DNA from: Phycisphaeraceae bacterium
Lineage (GTDB): Bacteria; Planctomycetota; Phycisphaerae; Phycisphaerales; Phycisphaeraceae
Direction: 5' to 3'
NCBI GenBank assembly: GCA_029260595.1
Contig: JAJDCY010000010.1
Coordinates: 669,675 to 733,674, forward strand
DNA length: 64,000 nucleotides
The position numbers were made by a program, and so were the translations under genes. The notes beneath the pieces were generated by a model. It made no database searches and was not told the origin of the DNA. It was given only the letters and a program-made list of their open reading frames with translations. How positions within the stretch are numbered: position 1 is the first letter of the stretch; every line of letters begins with the position of its first letter. Positions 55,897 to 64,000 of the stretch are shown here, piece after piece.

Positions 55897-58317
55897 TCAC
55901 CGGCCTTTGCGGTGGGAGGATTTTCGATTGCGGGATTTGGATTGTTTGGGTCGGGTTGAGTTTTGGCTTGTGTTTTTCGCGGCTTGGGGTTGGCGCAGCT
56001 TCTTGACTCTGGCCTGTTTGGGCTTGGCTTTTTTGGGTTTGGCGGTTGAGATGCCGCTGTTGCCGAGCTTACTGACGATCACCAGGTCGAGTTGTCGTGC
56101 CGGGGGATCGACGGTCGCGATACGGACCATGAAGCGGTGGCCGATTCCGATCGTGTCGCCGGATCGTTCGGCGACCAGGGCGCCGGTCTGGCGGTTGAGT
56201 CGCCAGCGATCACCGTGTCGGCCGCCACCGGATGAGGGCAGCGCTGCGATATTGATGAACCCGTCGATCAGGAAGCGGTCGATCTGCACGAAGATGCCCG
56301 AACCAGTGACGCCGGTGACGGTCCCCTCGAAGTCTTCGCCGAGGTGGTTGCTGAGCAGTTGAAGGACCAGGAAATCGCGCAAGTTGCGCTCGGCCGATTC
56401 GGAGTTGCGTTCGGTGGCGGAGCAGTGTTGGCCGATCTTGGTCAGCGCCTCGAGGTCGGGGCAGCGCGGGTCGTCGCCCAAGTCGCGCGCGAGTTTCTTG
56501 GCGTTTTTTCCGGTCGGGGGTTGGTCGGATGCGGCTTGGAGGTAGGCGGCTAGCGCGCGGTGTACCACGAGGTCGGGGTAGCGGCGGATGGGGCTGGTGA
56601 AATGGGTGTAGTGCTCGCTTGCCAGAGCGAAGTGGCCGATCAGGTCGGGGGCGTACTCGGCTTTGCTGAGCGTCTTGAGGACAGCCATGTGGACGGCGTG
56701 CTGGGCGGGCTTGCCGCGGACAGCGTCGAGCAGAGCTTGCAACTCGGAACGGCTGGGGCGTGCGGGGATGTTAAACCCGGCGACACGTGCAAAGTTGTGC
56801 AGCTCGCCGATGTCGTGCACGTCCGGGTCGGGATGGATCCGGCGGATCATGGGCATATCGATCGAGTCGAAGTGTCTTGCGACTGCTTCGTTGGCCTGCA
56901 CCATGAACATCTCGATGATCGTGTGGGTGAAGGATTCATCCTCGGGCATCGCATCGGTCACGTGGCCGTCGTCGTCGAATACCAGCTCGACGTCGGGCAG
57001 GCTCAGCGTGATCATGCCGCCTTTGAGACGGTGCGTTCGAAGCACACGCGCCAGCTCGTCCATGAGTTTGAGGTGATCGATGAGCCGCGGTGGGTAAGGC
57101 GTCTCTGACCGTGCGTGGGTTCGGGCTTCGGCTTCGGGGCGGCCTTCGATCAGGGCTTGGGCTTCGAGGTAGGTCAGCCGCTTAGCTGAGCGGATCACAG
57201 TATTTGCAAAGCGTTGCCCGGCGACACCGCCTTCGGGTGTGAACCGGATAAACGCTGACTTGCAGAATCGGTTTACACCTTCCTGCAGTGAGCAGACACC
57301 ATTGCTGAGAAGCTCGGGCAGCATGGGCACGACCTTGCGCGGCAGGTAGGTGCTGTTGCCGCGCGCGTAGGCGTGTTCGTCCAGCTCGGTCCCTTGCTTG
57401 ACGAAGCTGGAGACGTCCGCGATATGCACGCCCAACTCGAACGCGGCCCCGTTGGGTTCCTTGGACGGGTCGAGCCGGCGGATGCTGATCGCGTCGTCGA
57501 AGTCTTTCGCGTCGGGCGGGTCGATCGTGCAGATCAGTTCGCCGGTGAGGTCTTCGCGGTCGGCGGGGACGGTGTTGTCGTCGAAGGCGTGGGACGCGTC
57601 GCGCGCTTCCTGGAGGATGTTTTCGGGGAAGTGATCGGGCAGACCGAACGCGCGCATGGTGGCGAGTGTCTCGACGTCGGGCCGGCCTCGCTCGCCGAGA
57701 ACTTCTGTGATCACACCCTCAGCGGGCGCCTTCTCAGATGGGTATTCGATCAGTTCGACCACCACCTTGTCGCCGGGCTTGGCGTCCTTGGCGTGTGGGT
57801 CGCGGATCACAACCGGGTCGGTAAGCAGGTTGCCGTCGGCTTTGACGACCCACCCCTTGCCGGCTTGCATCAGTTGCCCGACGTAGCGGCGGTCGGCGCG
57901 CTTAAGGACTTCGACGATCGTGCCGGTGTAGGGCGATCGCCCGGAGCCTTTCGCGCGGCCGGGTTGGTGCGAGACGGACGCCCGCACGACATCACCGGTC
58001 ATCGCGCCACCTGTTCGGCCGGCAGGGATGAACAGGTCGCCGTGCTCCATGAGTGAGTCGGGCACGAGGAAGCCGAAGCCGCGTCGGTTGAGGCGGAACG
58101 TCCCGACGCGCTCGCGCCCGGGTGGTGGGAGGACGACGGCGTTGGACGAGCCGAGTACGACCTGGCCCTCGCTGACCAGTTGTTCGACCGCGAGGCGGAA
58201 GTCATCGATTTCGTCGTCGCTGATGCCCAGGTCCGCGGCCAGCTTGTTTGTCTGGCGCGGCTGATAGCGTGGGTCGGCGAGGTAGGAGAGGATTCGTTTT
58301 GAGTAGCGTCCTGGCAT
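55897..58317 (-). CDS. rnr: Ribonuclease R (RNB-family 3'-5' exoribonuclease)
   Basis: 806 residues. N-terminal winged helix (1-60), cold-shock-like OB domain (VGTFRLNRRGFGFLVPD, about 71-87), a second OB region, the RNB catalytic domain starting with DPPDAKDFDDAIS (266-278; the Asp cluster binds Mg2+), HYTHFTSPIRRYPDLVVHR, and a C-terminal S1 domain (about 655-740). The last ~60 residues are Lys/Arg/Ser/Gln-rich, like the basic tail of E. coli RNase R that helps with structured RNA and tmRNA-SmpB. smpB lies 4.3 kb away. Degrades structured RNA; role in trans-translation quality control. Confidence 0.95.
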   Translation of the reverse strand: MPGRYSKRILSYLADPRYQPRQTNKLAADLGISDDEIDDFRLAVEQLVSEGQVVLGSSNAVVLPPPGRERVGTFRLNRRGFGFLVPDSLMEHGDLFIPAGRTGGAMTGDVVRASVSHQPGRAKGSGRSPYTGTIVEVLKRADRRYVGQLMQAGKGWVVKADGNLLTDPVVIRDPHAKDAKPGDKVVVELIEYPSEKAPAEGVITEVLGERGRPDVETLATMRAFGLPDHFPENILQEARDASHAFDDNTVPADREDLTGELICTIDPPDAKDFDDAISIRRLDPSKEPNGAAFELGVHIADVSSFVKQGTELDEHAYARGNSTYLPRKVVPMLPELLSNGVCSLQEGVNRFCKSAFIRFTPEGGVAGQRFANTVIRSAKRLTYLEAQALIEGRPEAEARTHARSETPYPPRLIDHLKLMDELARVLRTHRLKGGMITLSLPDVELVFDDDGHVTDAMPEDESFTHTIIEMFMVQANEAVARHFDSIDMPMIRRIHPDPDVHDIGELHNFARVAGFNIPARPSRSELQALLDAVRGKPAQHAVHMAVLKTLSKAEYAPDLIGHFALASEHYTHFTSPIRRYPDLVVHRALAAYLQAASDQPPTGKNAKKLARDLGDDPRCPDLEALTKIGQHCSATERNSESAERNLRDFLVLQLLSNHLGEDFEGTVTGVTGSGIFVQIDRFLIDGFINIAALPSSGGGRHGDRWRLNRQTGALVAERSGDTIGIGHRFMVRIATVDPPARQLDLVIVSKLGNSGISTAKPKKAKPKQARVKKLRQPQAAKNTSQNSTRPKQSKSRNRKSSHRKGR

Positions 58318-58504
58318 GGGGTTGGCCGGCTAAGCGGCGTCGGTCGTGGGTTGACTGGCGGCGGGTAGCGGGGTTGGTTCCTGTGGGGTTGGTGGTTTCG
58401 CGTTATGCGTCAGGCCCGGCTTCGCAGTGGCCTGCACTGTCCGGGCGGGTAATGATCCATACGAGCGTACGGCCCGTGTGGGTGGTTCATGTTACTATAG
58501 GCCG

Positions 58505-58876
58505 ATGGCCACAACACAAGAGATACTTGATGCCGCAGCCAAGCTGGGCAAGCTGATCGCGACGCACGATGCCGCTAAGAAGTACGAACAGGTGCTCAAG
58601 CGGTTTTCTGAGGATGTCGATGCGCAGCGACTTCTTAGCGATATGAACCGGTTTACGGACGGTTTGGCCGAGAAAGAGGCCAAGGGGCAACCGATCGAGG
58701 TCAGTGAGAAGAAGCAGATGGCGGCGTTCCAGGAAAAGGTGATGCAGAATGCGGTGATCCGGGACTTTCAGATGGTTCAGATGGATTACCTGGACCTGAT
58801 GCGACGCGTGGATCAGGCGATGGCCGGACCGGCGGAGTCGAAAGTGGCGGCGCCGGCAGCGGGCTTGTCGGGCTGA
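58505..58876 (+). CDS. YlbF/YmcA-family protein
   Basis: 123 residues, all alpha-helical: MATTQEILDAAAKLGKLIATHDAAKKYEQVLKRF ... LLSDMNRFTDGLAEKEAKGQPI ... EKKQMAAFQEKVMQNAVIRDFQMVQMDYLDLMRRVDQAM matches the Com_YlbF fold. In Bacillus, YlbF, YmcA and YaaT form the Y-complex that guides RNase Y maturation of mRNAs and affects competence and biofilm. Start ATG 58505; there is no ribosome site, and TACTAT (58493-58498) sits 6 nt upstream, so the message may be leaderless. Short Ala/Gly-rich end. Divergent from rnr. Confidence 0.85.
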   Translation: MATTQEILDAAAKLGKLIATHDAAKKYEQVLKRFSEDVDAQRLLSDMNRFTDGLAEKEAKGQPIEVSEKKQMAAFQEKVMQNAVIRDFQMVQMDYLDLMRRVDQAMAGPAESKVAAPAAGLSG

Positions 58877-58944
58877 CCCGGACCCCCAGATGGTCGACAA
58901 CACACCCTGTCGATACTTAGTTACGTTGATTGGGATGCGGTGGT

Positions 58945-60024
58945 TCAGTGGCTGGGCAGCGGTGGGAGGGCGAGGTCGGCCGGATCATATCCGAACGCAC
59001 TGCTAGCCAGCAGGTGCTTCCATTCCTCGACTCGTAAGCAGATCTCCGGCCAATTCTCCTGGGCAAGCTCATCCTGGATGGGGCCGGGCTGGAGCACATC
59101 CGGCGCGATTTGGCTGGCGGACCAAGGCAATACCTTGCAGGTTAGCTCGACCATTTTTCGGTAGGCCGGCTGTGCACCGGCCGCAGGCAACCCCTGTTCG
59201 AGCAGCGTCGCTGAAAGTGCCAAATATCGGTACGCCACGAGCGTCAGTTGCCGCAGGGTGTCAGGGCCGATCAGTTGGTCGTTCGAGCTGGCCTCGACCG
59301 TTTTGACAAATAGGGTTCGTAGCCCGACCAACGCGGCTCCCAGCGGGGCACCGGGGTCGGCTGTGTGGACCGCAACACGGCGGTTGAGCACGTCAAGCAG
59401 TTGGGTGGATGCTTCGGGGATGCTCAGCCCGACGAGGCCCATGAGCAGTTGTTGCAGGACGTGTTCGGAAGATTCGCGCACCATGCTCTGGACGAGCAGG
59501 TCCAGGATCTGCGCTTGTTCCTGCGACGGCAGGTTGTCGCGGGAACCGGTGTCGCTGGCGGCTTTGGCCGCCCAGTATCGCACTGCGGGGTTGGGGTCAG
59601 CCAAGCCTTTTTCAACCAGACCGAGCGTGCTTAAGTCGCTCAGGTGCGCCGTGATGATCATCGCGTTAATGCGGACCGCCAGCCGGTCGGACTCGACGGC
59701 TTCGATCAGCCGGTTGCTCGCGGCCGACGAGTACGCCAGGGTGAAACTGTCCGTTGCCCCCCCGCGGATCAGCGGATCGATCAGTTGCGACCGTGCCTGG
59801 GCGACCTGCTTGTCGGTGCCCGTGGTCAACAGGCCTGTCTGGCGGGCGATGTATTGGTCGACCACCTGGTGCTGGCCAGGCGTCAGCGAGGAGGTCGCGC
59901 TGATGATCTCGATCGGGATCTGGTCGGCCGCTCGCACCGGTGCGCAAGCCAAACAAATCACCAGGCCGAGCGCCGCCAAAGTAACGGAGCAAGGCTGAAC
60001 ACGGATGATCTGACTTAGCGGCAT
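58945..60024 (-). CDS. Exported alpha-helical repeat protein (HEAT-like)
   Basis: 359 residues from ATG 60024, which gives a clear signal peptide (SVTLAALGLVICLACAPVRA, cleavage about 32). The mature protein is alpha-helical with Leu/Ala-rich repeats resembling HEAT units (LAVRINAMIITAHLSDLSTLGLVEKGLADPNPAVRYWAAKAASD). No catalytic motif. The longer open frame upstream lacks signal-peptide character. A pseudopilin gene lies upstream on the same strand, with a 160-bp gap. Possibly a periplasmic scaffold; function unknown. Confidence 0.75.
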   Translation of the reverse strand: MPLSQIIRVQPCSVTLAALGLVICLACAPVRAADQIPIEIISATSSLTPGQHQVVDQYIARQTGLLTTGTDKQVAQARSQLIDPLIRGGATDSFTLAYSSAASNRLIEAVESDRLAVRINAMIITAHLSDLSTLGLVEKGLADPNPAVRYWAAKAASDTGSRDNLPSQEQAQILDLLVQSMVRESSEHVLQQLLMGLVGLSIPEASTQLLDVLNRRVAVHTADPGAPLGAALVGLRTLFVKTVEASSNDQLIGPDTLRQLTLVAYRYLALSATLLEQGLPAAGAQPAYRKMVELTCKVLPWSASQIAPDVLQPGPIQDELAQENWPEICLRVEEWKHLLASSAFGYDPADLALPPLPSH

Positions 60025-60183
60025 GGTGGAGGGTCCAACTTCTCGGTCGGGGAAGATACTACGCGAAATTGCGAAATTATGGGTCGGCCCCGGGGGTGTC
60101 AACCGGCAAACGATGCACCGGCCGCGGGCGTGCAAGGCGGGTACTTAGTAGTAGATCGGTAGGGGGGGGGCGGGAGGCTGAAT

Positions 60184-60642
60184 CTAGAACGCGAACATCT
60201 CGTCCGAGTCGTTGGCGTGGAACTCACCGGTCGCCTCGTTGTAGAACCAGGCACTGGATCCGACGGCACCATCGCCCACATCCGAGCTACTGGTATTGGC
60301 GTTGGGCGGGATCTCCTGCAGGTACGGCCCGTAGGGAAACCCGTTCGAGCCGGGGGGGGCTGTGTTCCCATCGATGTCCGTCGCCAAGGTCATCTGATCG
60401 GCGAAGCCGTCAAGCGACGGGTATCCGCCGTGGTGCTGATGGTACAGGCCAAGCTGCGAGCGGATCCGGAACACGTTCATCCGGATCGAGTTCTCGCGCG
60501 TCTCGGTGGTCGCGCTGACGAACTGCGGCAAGACCATCGCCGCAAGGATCGCCAGGATGGTGACCACGATCAGGATCTCCACCAGGGTGAAGCCGGACCG
60601 GCCGCGTCGGACAAGGTTGTGGCTTGTATGGATTGGATGCAC
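60184..60642 (-). CDS. Type II secretion/type IV pilus-like pseudopilin (GspG-like)
   Basis: 152 residues from GTG 60642, supported by GAGGGA about 6 nt upstream; the open frame extends much further upstream but without family likeness. Basic leader ending RRGRSG, prepilin cleavage after Gly17, mature Phe18 and the conserved Glu22 in FTLVEILIVVTILAILAAMVLPQF. The following domain (LGLYHQHHGGYPSLDGFADQM ... GPYLQEIPPNAN) has the GspG-like 'Y.......YP' and 'GPYL' features of major pseudopilins. Such lone pseudopilins are frequent and numerous in planctomycetes (the DUF1559-like ones are larger). A partner secretion apparatus is not visible here. Confidence 0.88.
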   Translation of the reverse strand: MHPIHTSHNLVRRGRSGFTLVEILIVVTILAILAAMVLPQFVSATTETRENSIRMNVFRIRSQLGLYHQHHGGYPSLDGFADQMTLATDIDGNTAPPGSNGFPYGPYLQEIPPNANTSSSDVGDGAVGSSAWFYNEATGEFHANDSDEMFAF

Positions 60643-60831
60643 GCTTTTCCCTCGCCAGCCCCCAACGGTGTAGAGAGCCCCGGCCGTTTCTGTAGATGGG
60701 CGAACGGGTAGCTCCACGTAATATTCATCGGCCAGCGGGATAGTTACTTTAAATAATGGAGTTGGAAATTGGGTATAACGGGTTTTGGTGTCTGATTGTG
60801 GTGTCTGCACAACATAGGAAACAATGCGGTG

Positions 60832-62658
60832 TCGCAAGCCGGCCTACGCAGTCGATGGCAGTTATCGGAGCCGGCCCGGGAGGCGGCTGCTTCGGCCCAG
60901 GCCCGCACGCTGGCCAGCGAGATGGGCGTCTCGCCGCTCGTGGCGAGCCTGCTTCTGGGGCGCGGGATCGACTCCACAGCGGCGGCTGGGGCCTTCTTCG
61001 GGCCGAAGCTGACCGACTTGCACGACCCCTTTCTTTTGGGCGGTGCACAACAGGCCGCCCAACGTATCGCCAAGGCAGTCAAAGAATCGCAACCTATTGT
61101 TGTTTATGGTGATTATGACGTTGACGGCATCACCGCATCGGCGATTCTCTGGCATGTGCTCAGGCTGGCCGGTGCCAATGTCGAGATCTACGTCCCCCAC
61201 AGGATCGACGAGGGCTACGGGCTCAATACAGCCGCCATTGAGCGGCTCTGCCAGGACCATCCGCTTCTGATCACGGTCGACTGCGGGATCACGGCGATCG
61301 ACCCGGCTGCGGCTGCAGCCCGGGCTGGGGTTGATCTGATTATCACCGACCACCATGCGTTCGACGCTGGCGGCCTCCCCCAGGCCCACACGATCGTCCA
61401 CCCGGGCCTGCCGGGGGCCGGCTACCCGTTCAGCGGGCTGTCGGGGGCCGGCGTCGCGTTCAAGCTCGCTTGGGCCATCGCTCGCGAGCACTGCGGTTCG
61501 CAGCAGTTGCCCCGGGCCTACCGCCGCCTGTTGATGGACTTGCTGGCCTACGCCGCTCTGGGGACCATCGCCGACATCGTGCCCCTGCGCGACGAGAACC
61601 GGGCCATCGCTGCTCGCGGGCTCGCCGGGCTGATCAACTCGCCGTTCGAGGGGGTCCAGGCGCTGATCAAGGCATCCGGGCTCGGGGGAGAATCGATTGA
61701 CTCCTACCACGTTGGGTTCGTGCTCGGTCCGCGGCTCAACGCGTGCGGACGCATGGGCCACGCAGCCGAAGCCGCCGAATTACTGACAACCGCGACGGGT
61801 GCGCGGGCGGCTGAGATCGCGACTTTGCTGTCCGGGCAGAACGACAAGCGCCGCGAGATTCAGAAAGACGTGTTTGAGCAAGCCGCAGACCAGGCACGCG
61901 AGCGCGGTGCCGATGATCCGGGCTGTCGGGCGATTGTCGTGGGTGATGAACGCTGGCACCCGGGGGTCCTGGGGATCGTCGCGAGCCGGTTGGTCGAGAC
62001 ATTCGCCAGGCCGGCGGTGGTGCTTAGTTTCCGCGACGGCGTTGCGGCCGGCTCGGCACGGAGCGTGCCGGGTGTCTCGATGCACGCCGCGCTGGAGCAT
62101 TGCCGGCAGGATCTCGACACCTATGGCGGGCATACGATGGCTGCGGGGATGCGATTGGCCCTCGATCGGGTCGACGCATTCCGCGAGCGATTCACACAAT
62201 ATGTTGGCGAACAACTGGCCGAAGGCGATCTGATCGCCACGGTCGACGTTGACTTGGCCTGCGAGTTGGACGACCTGTCCGTGCCGGTCGTCGAGCAGAT
62301 CGAGAGTTTCGCCCCGTTTGGACAATCAAACCCCCGGCCGGTGCTAATCGCGTTCGGATTGATCGTTGATCAGGAACCGAAGCTTGTCGGCGCACACGGG
62401 CAGCACCTGCGATTGTCTTTGCGGCAGGGCAATCGAGTCATGTCGGCCGTCGGATTTGGCCTGGGCGACCTGGCGGAGCACCTGGCACGGGGCGCGACGA
62501 TCGATGCCGTGTTCGAGCCCCGCCTAAACGCTTGGCGCGGGCGTCGCTCCGCGGAGCTTCATCTGAAAGACTTCCGTTCCACCCAGCCCGAGCCGGTGAT
62601 CGATGTTGTGGTGAATCCTAAGATCGTGTCGACGGGCCCGGCTCGCCTTGTCAAATGA
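60832..62658 (+). CDS. recJ: Single-stranded-DNA-specific exonuclease RecJ
   Basis: About 608 residues, 5'-3' ssDNA exonuclease of recombination and mismatch repair. DHH domain motifs: VVYGDYDVDGITASAIL (motif I, about 90-106), DCGITAIDPAAAAARAGVDLIITDHHAF (motif with DHH), LLAYAALGTIADIVPL, FVLGPRLNACGRMGHA; the DHHA1 and OB regions follow (YGGHTMAAGMRL, ESFAPFGQSNPRP). The start is uncertain: GTG 60832 has AGGAA about 9 nt upstream and begins VSQAGLRSRWQL; the frame is open to TTG 60796. The stop overlaps the convergent smpB stop by 8 bp. Confidence 0.95.
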   Translation, partial: SQAGLRSRWQLSEPAREAAASAQARTLASEMGVSPLVASLLLGRGIDSTAAAGAFFGPKLTDLHDPFLLGGAQQAAQRIAKAVKESQPIVVYGDYDVDGITASAILWHVLRLAGANVEIYVPHRIDEGYGLNTAAIERLCQDHPLLITVDCGITAIDPAAAAARAGVDLIITDHHAFDAGGLPQAHTIVHPGLPGAGYPFSGLSGAGVAFKLAWAIAREHCGSQQLPRAYRRLLMDLLAYAALGTIADIVPLRDENRAIAARGLAGLINSPFEGVQALIKASGLGGESIDSYHVGFVLGPRLNACGRMGHAAEAAELLTTATGARAAEIATLLSGQNDKRREIQKDVFEQAADQARERGADDPGCRAIVVGDERWHPGVLGIVASRLVETFARPAVVLSFRDGVAAGSARSVPGVSMHAALEHCRQDLDTYGGHTMAAGMRLALDRVDAFRERFTQYVGEQLAEGDLIATVDVDLACELDDLSVPVVEQIESFAPFGQSNPRPVLIAFGLIVDQEPKLVGAHGQHLRLSLRQGNRVMSAVGFGLGDLAEHLARGATIDAVFEPRLNAWRGRRSAELHLKDFRSTQPEPVIDVVVNPKIVSTGPARLVK

Positions 62659-63133
62659 CTTTGCGCGTCATGCCGCGTCGGATGTCCCGGTCGGCATCGC
62701 GGCTCTTGACCTTCTGCCGCTTGTCGTAGTGTTTTTTCCCGGTCGCCACGCCGAGTTCCAGTTTCACCATCCCGCGCACGAAGTACATCGCCAGCGGGAC
62801 CAGCGTCGTCCCCTTGGCCGAAGTAGCGCCGACCAGCTTCGCGATCTGCCGCTTGTGGGCCAGCAGCTTCCGCGCGCGCAGCGGCTCGTGGGCGTTTGTC
62901 CCCGATGAGTGGGCGTATTGCGGGATGTCCACGTTGTACAGGAACAGCTCCATCCGCTTCGGATCGACCCGCGCGAACCCCTCCGCCAACGAGACCTGTG
63001 CGCTGCGGATGCTCTTGACCTCGCTGCCGCGCAGCGCGATCCCGACCTCGAGCTTCTCGAGGATGTTGTAGTCGTGCCACGCCCGCCGGTTGTTAATGTG
63101 CGGGGTCTGATTCTGTTTGCTGTTCTTAGCCAT
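62651..63133 (-). CDS. smpB: SsrA-binding protein
   Basis: 160 residues. N-terminal NRRAWHDYNILEKLEVGIALRGSEVKSIR is the diagnostic OB-fold opening; YAHSSGTNAHEPLRARKLLAHKRQI and GMVKLELGVATGKKHYDKRQ complete the family pattern, and the C-terminal SRDADRDIRR is the basic tail that follows tmRNA into the ribosome. It rescues stalled ribosomes with tmRNA. ATG 63133 is chosen as it begins MAKNSKQNQ; the upstream 21 codons are unlikely. Convergent, overlapping recJ. tmRNA (ssrA) was not found. Confidence 0.96.
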   Translation of the reverse strand: MAKNSKQNQTPHINNRRAWHDYNILEKLEVGIALRGSEVKSIRSAQVSLAEGFARVDPKRMELFLYNVDIPQYAHSSGTNAHEPLRARKLLAHKRQIAKLVGATSAKGTTLVPLAMYFVRGMVKLELGVATGKKHYDKRQKVKSRDADRDIRRGMTRKVI

Positions 63134-63199
63134 CGGATCGAGCGAGAGGATACGTGACCCACCGGGGCCTGTCAGCCGACCGACGGTTACCGCCACCCG

Positions 63200-64000
63200 C
63201 TACTTGCCGATGCAAAACGTGGCGAACACGCGCCCGATCACATCGTCCGCACTGATCTGCCCGGCGATCCCCGCCAGGTGGTCCAGCGCCTCACGCAGTG
63301 CCACCGCGATCAATTCGGGGTCTCTAAGCTGCCCGCCGGTACGCTGAGATCCGATCGATCCGTCGGCCGCAGTCAGGCTGCACATCGCCGCATCGATCGC
63401 CGATTCATGACGCGGCATTAGCGCCAGTGAGCCGGCCGATACACTAACGGCTCGATCCGCGAGCCGGCCGAAGATCGTGTTTCGTAATGCGTCCAGCCCC
63501 TCGCCGGTCACAGCGCTGACGGAGACATCGCCCGCCTTGGTCTCAACGGTGCCGGTGCGATCGCACTTGGATCGGACCCGGATCACGGGCGCGTCGGGCG
63601 GCGTTGCGATCAGTTGGTCGGGGCGGCTGCCGTCATCAATCAGCAGGACCGCGTCCGCTGTCTCGATCGCACGTTTGGCCGCGCTGTCGGCTTGTTGGGC
63701 GAGTGTGTCGGACGGCGTGTCGATGCCGGCAAGATCAACCAGCATGATTTCAACGCGCCGCCCGCCCACCCCATCAATCGTCAGTGGCTCGGCCAACAGG
63801 TCGCGTGTCGTGCCGGGGGCGGCGTCAACGACCGCCCGCCGCCTGCCCAGCAGCGCATTAAAGAGGGTGCTCTTGCCCGCGCTAGGTGCCCCGGCCAACA
63901 CGACGCGCGGGATCGCTTCGATCGCCCCCCAGGCTCTGCTGTTGGTTCGTAGTTTCTGTAGCTCGGCGATCAACGCCGCGAGACCTTGAGCGAGCGCCTC
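63200..64000 (-). CDS. mnmE: tRNA modification GTPase MnmE, C-terminal part, 5' truncated by window edge
   Basis: Frame open to the right edge; about 267 C-terminal residues are present. Ras-like G domain: G1 GAPSAGKST, G2 TTRD, G3 DLAG; G4 reads RSKCD, with Ser where NKxD has Asn. The C-terminus FCIGK is the hallmark of MnmE, whose Cys is essential for forming the cmnm5 group on U34 of tRNA with MnmG. The preceding helical domain is present. N-terminal tetrahydrofolate-binding domain lies outside. 66 bp upstream of smpB in the same direction. Confidence 0.93.
   Translation of the reverse strand, partial: EALAQGLAALIAELQKLRTNSRAWGAIEAIPRVVLAGAPSAGKSTLFNALLGRRRAVVDAAPGTTRDLLAEPLTIDGVGGRRVEIMLVDLAGIDTPSDTLAQQADSAAKRAIETADAVLLIDDGSRPDQLIATPPDAPVIRVRSKCDRTGTVETKAGDVSVSAVTGEGLDALRNTIFGRLADRAVSVSAGSLALMPRHESAIDAAMCSLTAADGSIGSQRTGGQLRDPELIAVALREALDHLAGIAGQISADDVIGRVFATFCIGK

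Overview
High-GC bacterial chromosome segment, almost fully coding, with no rRNA, CRISPR array, insertion sequence, integrase or phage gene recognised. The best guess at the host is a planctomycete, probably Phycisphaerae-like. The reasons are a giant secreted protein starting with a LEPR-XLL-like N-terminal motif, a PEP-CTERM protein alongside an exosortase-type exopolysaccharide (EPS) locus, a membrane protein with C-terminal CPxC zinc ribbons, and a PqqD-M50-HlyD fusion. This is inference from gene content; there is no 16S rRNA here.

Layout. (1) 1-9.4 kb, mostly plus strand: end of an MBOAT O-acyltransferase and an SGNH/DltD-like partner (polysaccharide acylation), tRNA-Pro(TGG), a methyltransferase, then a compact EPS operon of the exosortase-associated kind: sugar-phosphate transferase, Wza-like lipoprotein, Wzz/GumC-like chain-length protein, ExeA-like ATPase, BY-kinase and glycosyltransferase. 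(2) 9.4-18.1 kb, minus strand: large AsmA-like protein, zinc-ribbon membrane protein, thioredoxin-fold protein, leuD without leuC, and an exported HEAT-repeat protein. A perfect 19-bp palindrome lies between the last of these and a divergent TPR gene. (3) 18.2-24.3 kb, plus strand: TPR protein, serS, folC with a Lys/Ala-rich N-terminal tail, and a CPA2 antiporter. (4) 24.3-26.5 kb, minus strand: PEP-CTERM protein, an inverted-repeat element, and a secreted putative TIM-barrel protein. (5) 27-46 kb, plus strand: a structured leader, two paralogous small secreted proteins, a branched terminator, the PqqD-M50-HlyD fusion, and a single 4,784-residue extracellular protein built from nested repeats. 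(6) 46.1-54.8 kb, plus strand: terminator, promoter with a candidate structured RNA, then a beta-oxidation operon (alpha/beta hydrolase, acyl-CoA ligase, thiolase, FadB-like, acyl-CoA dehydrogenase). (7) 54.8-64 kb: housekeeping genes (lgt, rnr, YlbF-like, exported alpha-helical repeat protein, pseudopilin, recJ, smpB, truncated mnmE).

How the genes fit together. Regions 1, 4 and 5 all concern the cell surface: EPS synthesis and export, a PEP-CTERM protein that would need an exosortase (none is in the window), and a giant repeat protein beside a membrane protease/adaptor fusion that could process or export it. The most interesting hypothesis is that the PqqD-like domain of the fusion reads a leader, possibly the basic LEPMEGRIMLAA N-terminus of the giant protein, and that its HEMGH site-2-protease domain cleaves it. 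The sequence shows adjacency and domain content only; the functional link is inference.
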